Notes under the pieces: model-generated
What the model was told of the DNA's origin: nothing
What the model saw: the letters and a program-made list of their open reading frames with translations, nothing else
The model's database searches: none
Assembly (NCBI GenBank): GCA_020859645.1
Contig: JAJBVU010000087.1
Coordinates: 1 to 6,325, forward strand
DNA: 6,325 nucleotides
Source: Eubacterium sp.
GTDB taxonomy: Bacteria > Bacillota > Clostridia > Lachnospirales > CAG-274
Reading direction: 5' to 3'
Position numbers and translations under genes: made by a program
Shown here: one piece after another, positions 5,658 to 6,325 of the stretch
Layout of the letters: the number at the start of each line of letters is the position of its first letter
How positions within the stretch are numbered: the first letter of the stretch is position 1

Positions 5658-6325
5658 TTACAGTGACAGAAGCTGTTTTTTCTTGGCTTCAAATTCATCT
5701 TGTGTTATAACACCGCTGTCCAACAATTCTTTATATTTCTTTAATTCTTCTGTTGTCCCAAAAACAACAGAATTATTAGTTTGTAATTTTTGTGCTGTTG
5801 GTTGAATATTTTGGGTTTGGATATTTCCGTTTGTTTTTATAATAAGTGCATTTATCTTATCCTGCATTAAAATCGGAGGAATAAATCCAGCAAAAACAGA
5901 TAAAATTAAACAAACAGTAGACAAATCTGATTCAATACCATTGTTCTTTGCCAACTTATCAATCCTTTGAGCACTTTTGTATGTCCAATAAACAGAGTAA
6001 AAGGGAATAAATATACAGAGCAGTAAAGTCGTTGAGGGATCTCTTTTTTCTTCGTCCTCTACACAGTTCAGAAAATCTGTTGTATGATAATCCCAAACAA
6101 AAAGATATATTCCGCAGGTAACAAACATAAGAATTGCGTGTTCCGCAATACCTTTATAATGCAAATTTTTAATTTGGTTTTCTTGTGATTGTCCAGCAGC
6201 AGTACGAGTAGTGTAAAAATAAACAGCAGCAGCAATCGCAATAATAATTCCGATGGGTAAACATAAAAGCAAACCTATTATTATTGCTATTGCTATAATA
6301 ATATTTTTCTTATTGCTTGTTGCAT
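5658..6325 (-). CDS. Membrane protein with DUF4234-like region and C-terminal SHOCT domain (5' end outside window)
   Basis: The frame stays open to the right edge of the window, giving 221 visible residues that begin ATSNKKNIII. A TTG at 6272 could be taken as a start, but it lies inside the first hydrophobic stretch and has no ribosome binding site, so the gene probably begins upstream of the window. Numbered from the first full codon, membrane segments lie at about 8-37, 60-77, 97-116 and 134-153. The pattern TCGIYLFVWDY, a short charged loop, RDPSTTLLL, YWTYK and MQDKIN is typical of DUF4234. The last 32 residues (EELKKYKELLDSGVITQDEF and beyond) form a SHOCT domain, a short oligomerisation module. 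Similar proteins often start with a zinc ribbon, which would lie outside the window. Function is unknown. The gene is AT-rich (27-38% GC in sampled lines), unlike its neighbours, suggesting separate ancestry. Confidence 0.8.
   Translation of the reverse strand, partial: ATSNKKNIIIAIAIIIGLLLCLPIGIIIAIAAAVYFYTTRTAAGQSQENQIKNLHYKGIAEHAILMFVTCGIYLFVWDYHTTDFLNCVEDEEKRDPSTTLLLCIFIPFYSVYWTYKSAQRIDKLAKNNGIESDLSTVCLILSVFAGFIPPILMQDKINALIIKTNGNIQTQNIQPTAQKLQTNNSVVFGTTEELKKYKELLDSGVITQDEFEAKKKQLLSL

Noticed and set aside
5465..5698. Minus-strand open frame of 77 codons across the GC-rich island
   Set aside because: It overlaps the 3' end of the DUF4234/SHOCT gene in another frame, has no recognisable domain, and its Pro/Arg/Phe-rich sequence follows from the GC-rich base composition.
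6270..6272. TTG start for the minus-strand membrane protein
   Set aside because: The frame remains open to the window edge with a plausible charged and hydrophobic N-terminal segment before it, and no ribosome binding site precedes the TTG.
1..6325. CRISPR array, tRNA, rRNA, transposase or integrase genes
   Set aside because: No regularly spaced repeats, no recognisable RNA gene signatures and no recombinase-like open frame were found on either strand.

Overview
The window looks like chromosome from an endospore-forming member of the Firmicutes, most likely the class Clostridia. The evidence is a complete spoVS, a clear sporulation sigma factor sigma-G, a Firmicutes-type acpP-rnc junction, the YfmF/YfmH peptidase pair and strong AGGAGG-like ribosome binding sites. 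Species cannot be fixed from this alone. The backbone genes have moderate GC content. The last part of the window differs sharply: a 66% GC island of about 140 bp is followed by an AT-rich gene (about 27-38% GC in the lines I counted).

Layout, left to right. (1) The last 16 codons of an acyl carrier protein gene, closed by an intrinsic terminator. (2) A leader of about 120 bp containing a 23-position imperfect stem-loop that ends just before the ribosome binding site of rnc (RNase III). (3) spoVS, closed by a strong intrinsic terminator. (4) A tight forward run of sigG, yfmF, yfmH and lgt. Gaps are 9 bp, a 17 bp overlap and 42 bp, and no forward terminator lies between them, so they are probably co-transcribed. 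A good match to the sigma-F -10 consensus lies upstream of sigG. (5) A 210 bp gap holding the GC-rich, hairpin-rich island with ATTAAT at both edges. (6) On the minus strand, convergent with lgt, a membrane protein with a DUF4234-like region and a C-terminal SHOCT domain; its 5' end lies outside the window.

Working together: SpoVS and sigma-G belong to the sporulation programme, with sigma-G the late forespore sigma factor. YfmF/YfmH resemble an inactive/active pair of M16 metallopeptidase subunits. Lgt attaches diacylglycerol to prolipoproteins; in Bacillus subtilis the same gene is known as gerF because spore germination needs lipoproteins. Placing lgt behind sigG could supply this enzyme in the forespore.

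No complete new defence or mobile system is visible. The items most worth a second look are the stem-loop in front of the RNase III gene, which resembles an autoregulatory substrate, and the GC-rich island, which looks like an interspersed repeat or small non-autonomous insertion.
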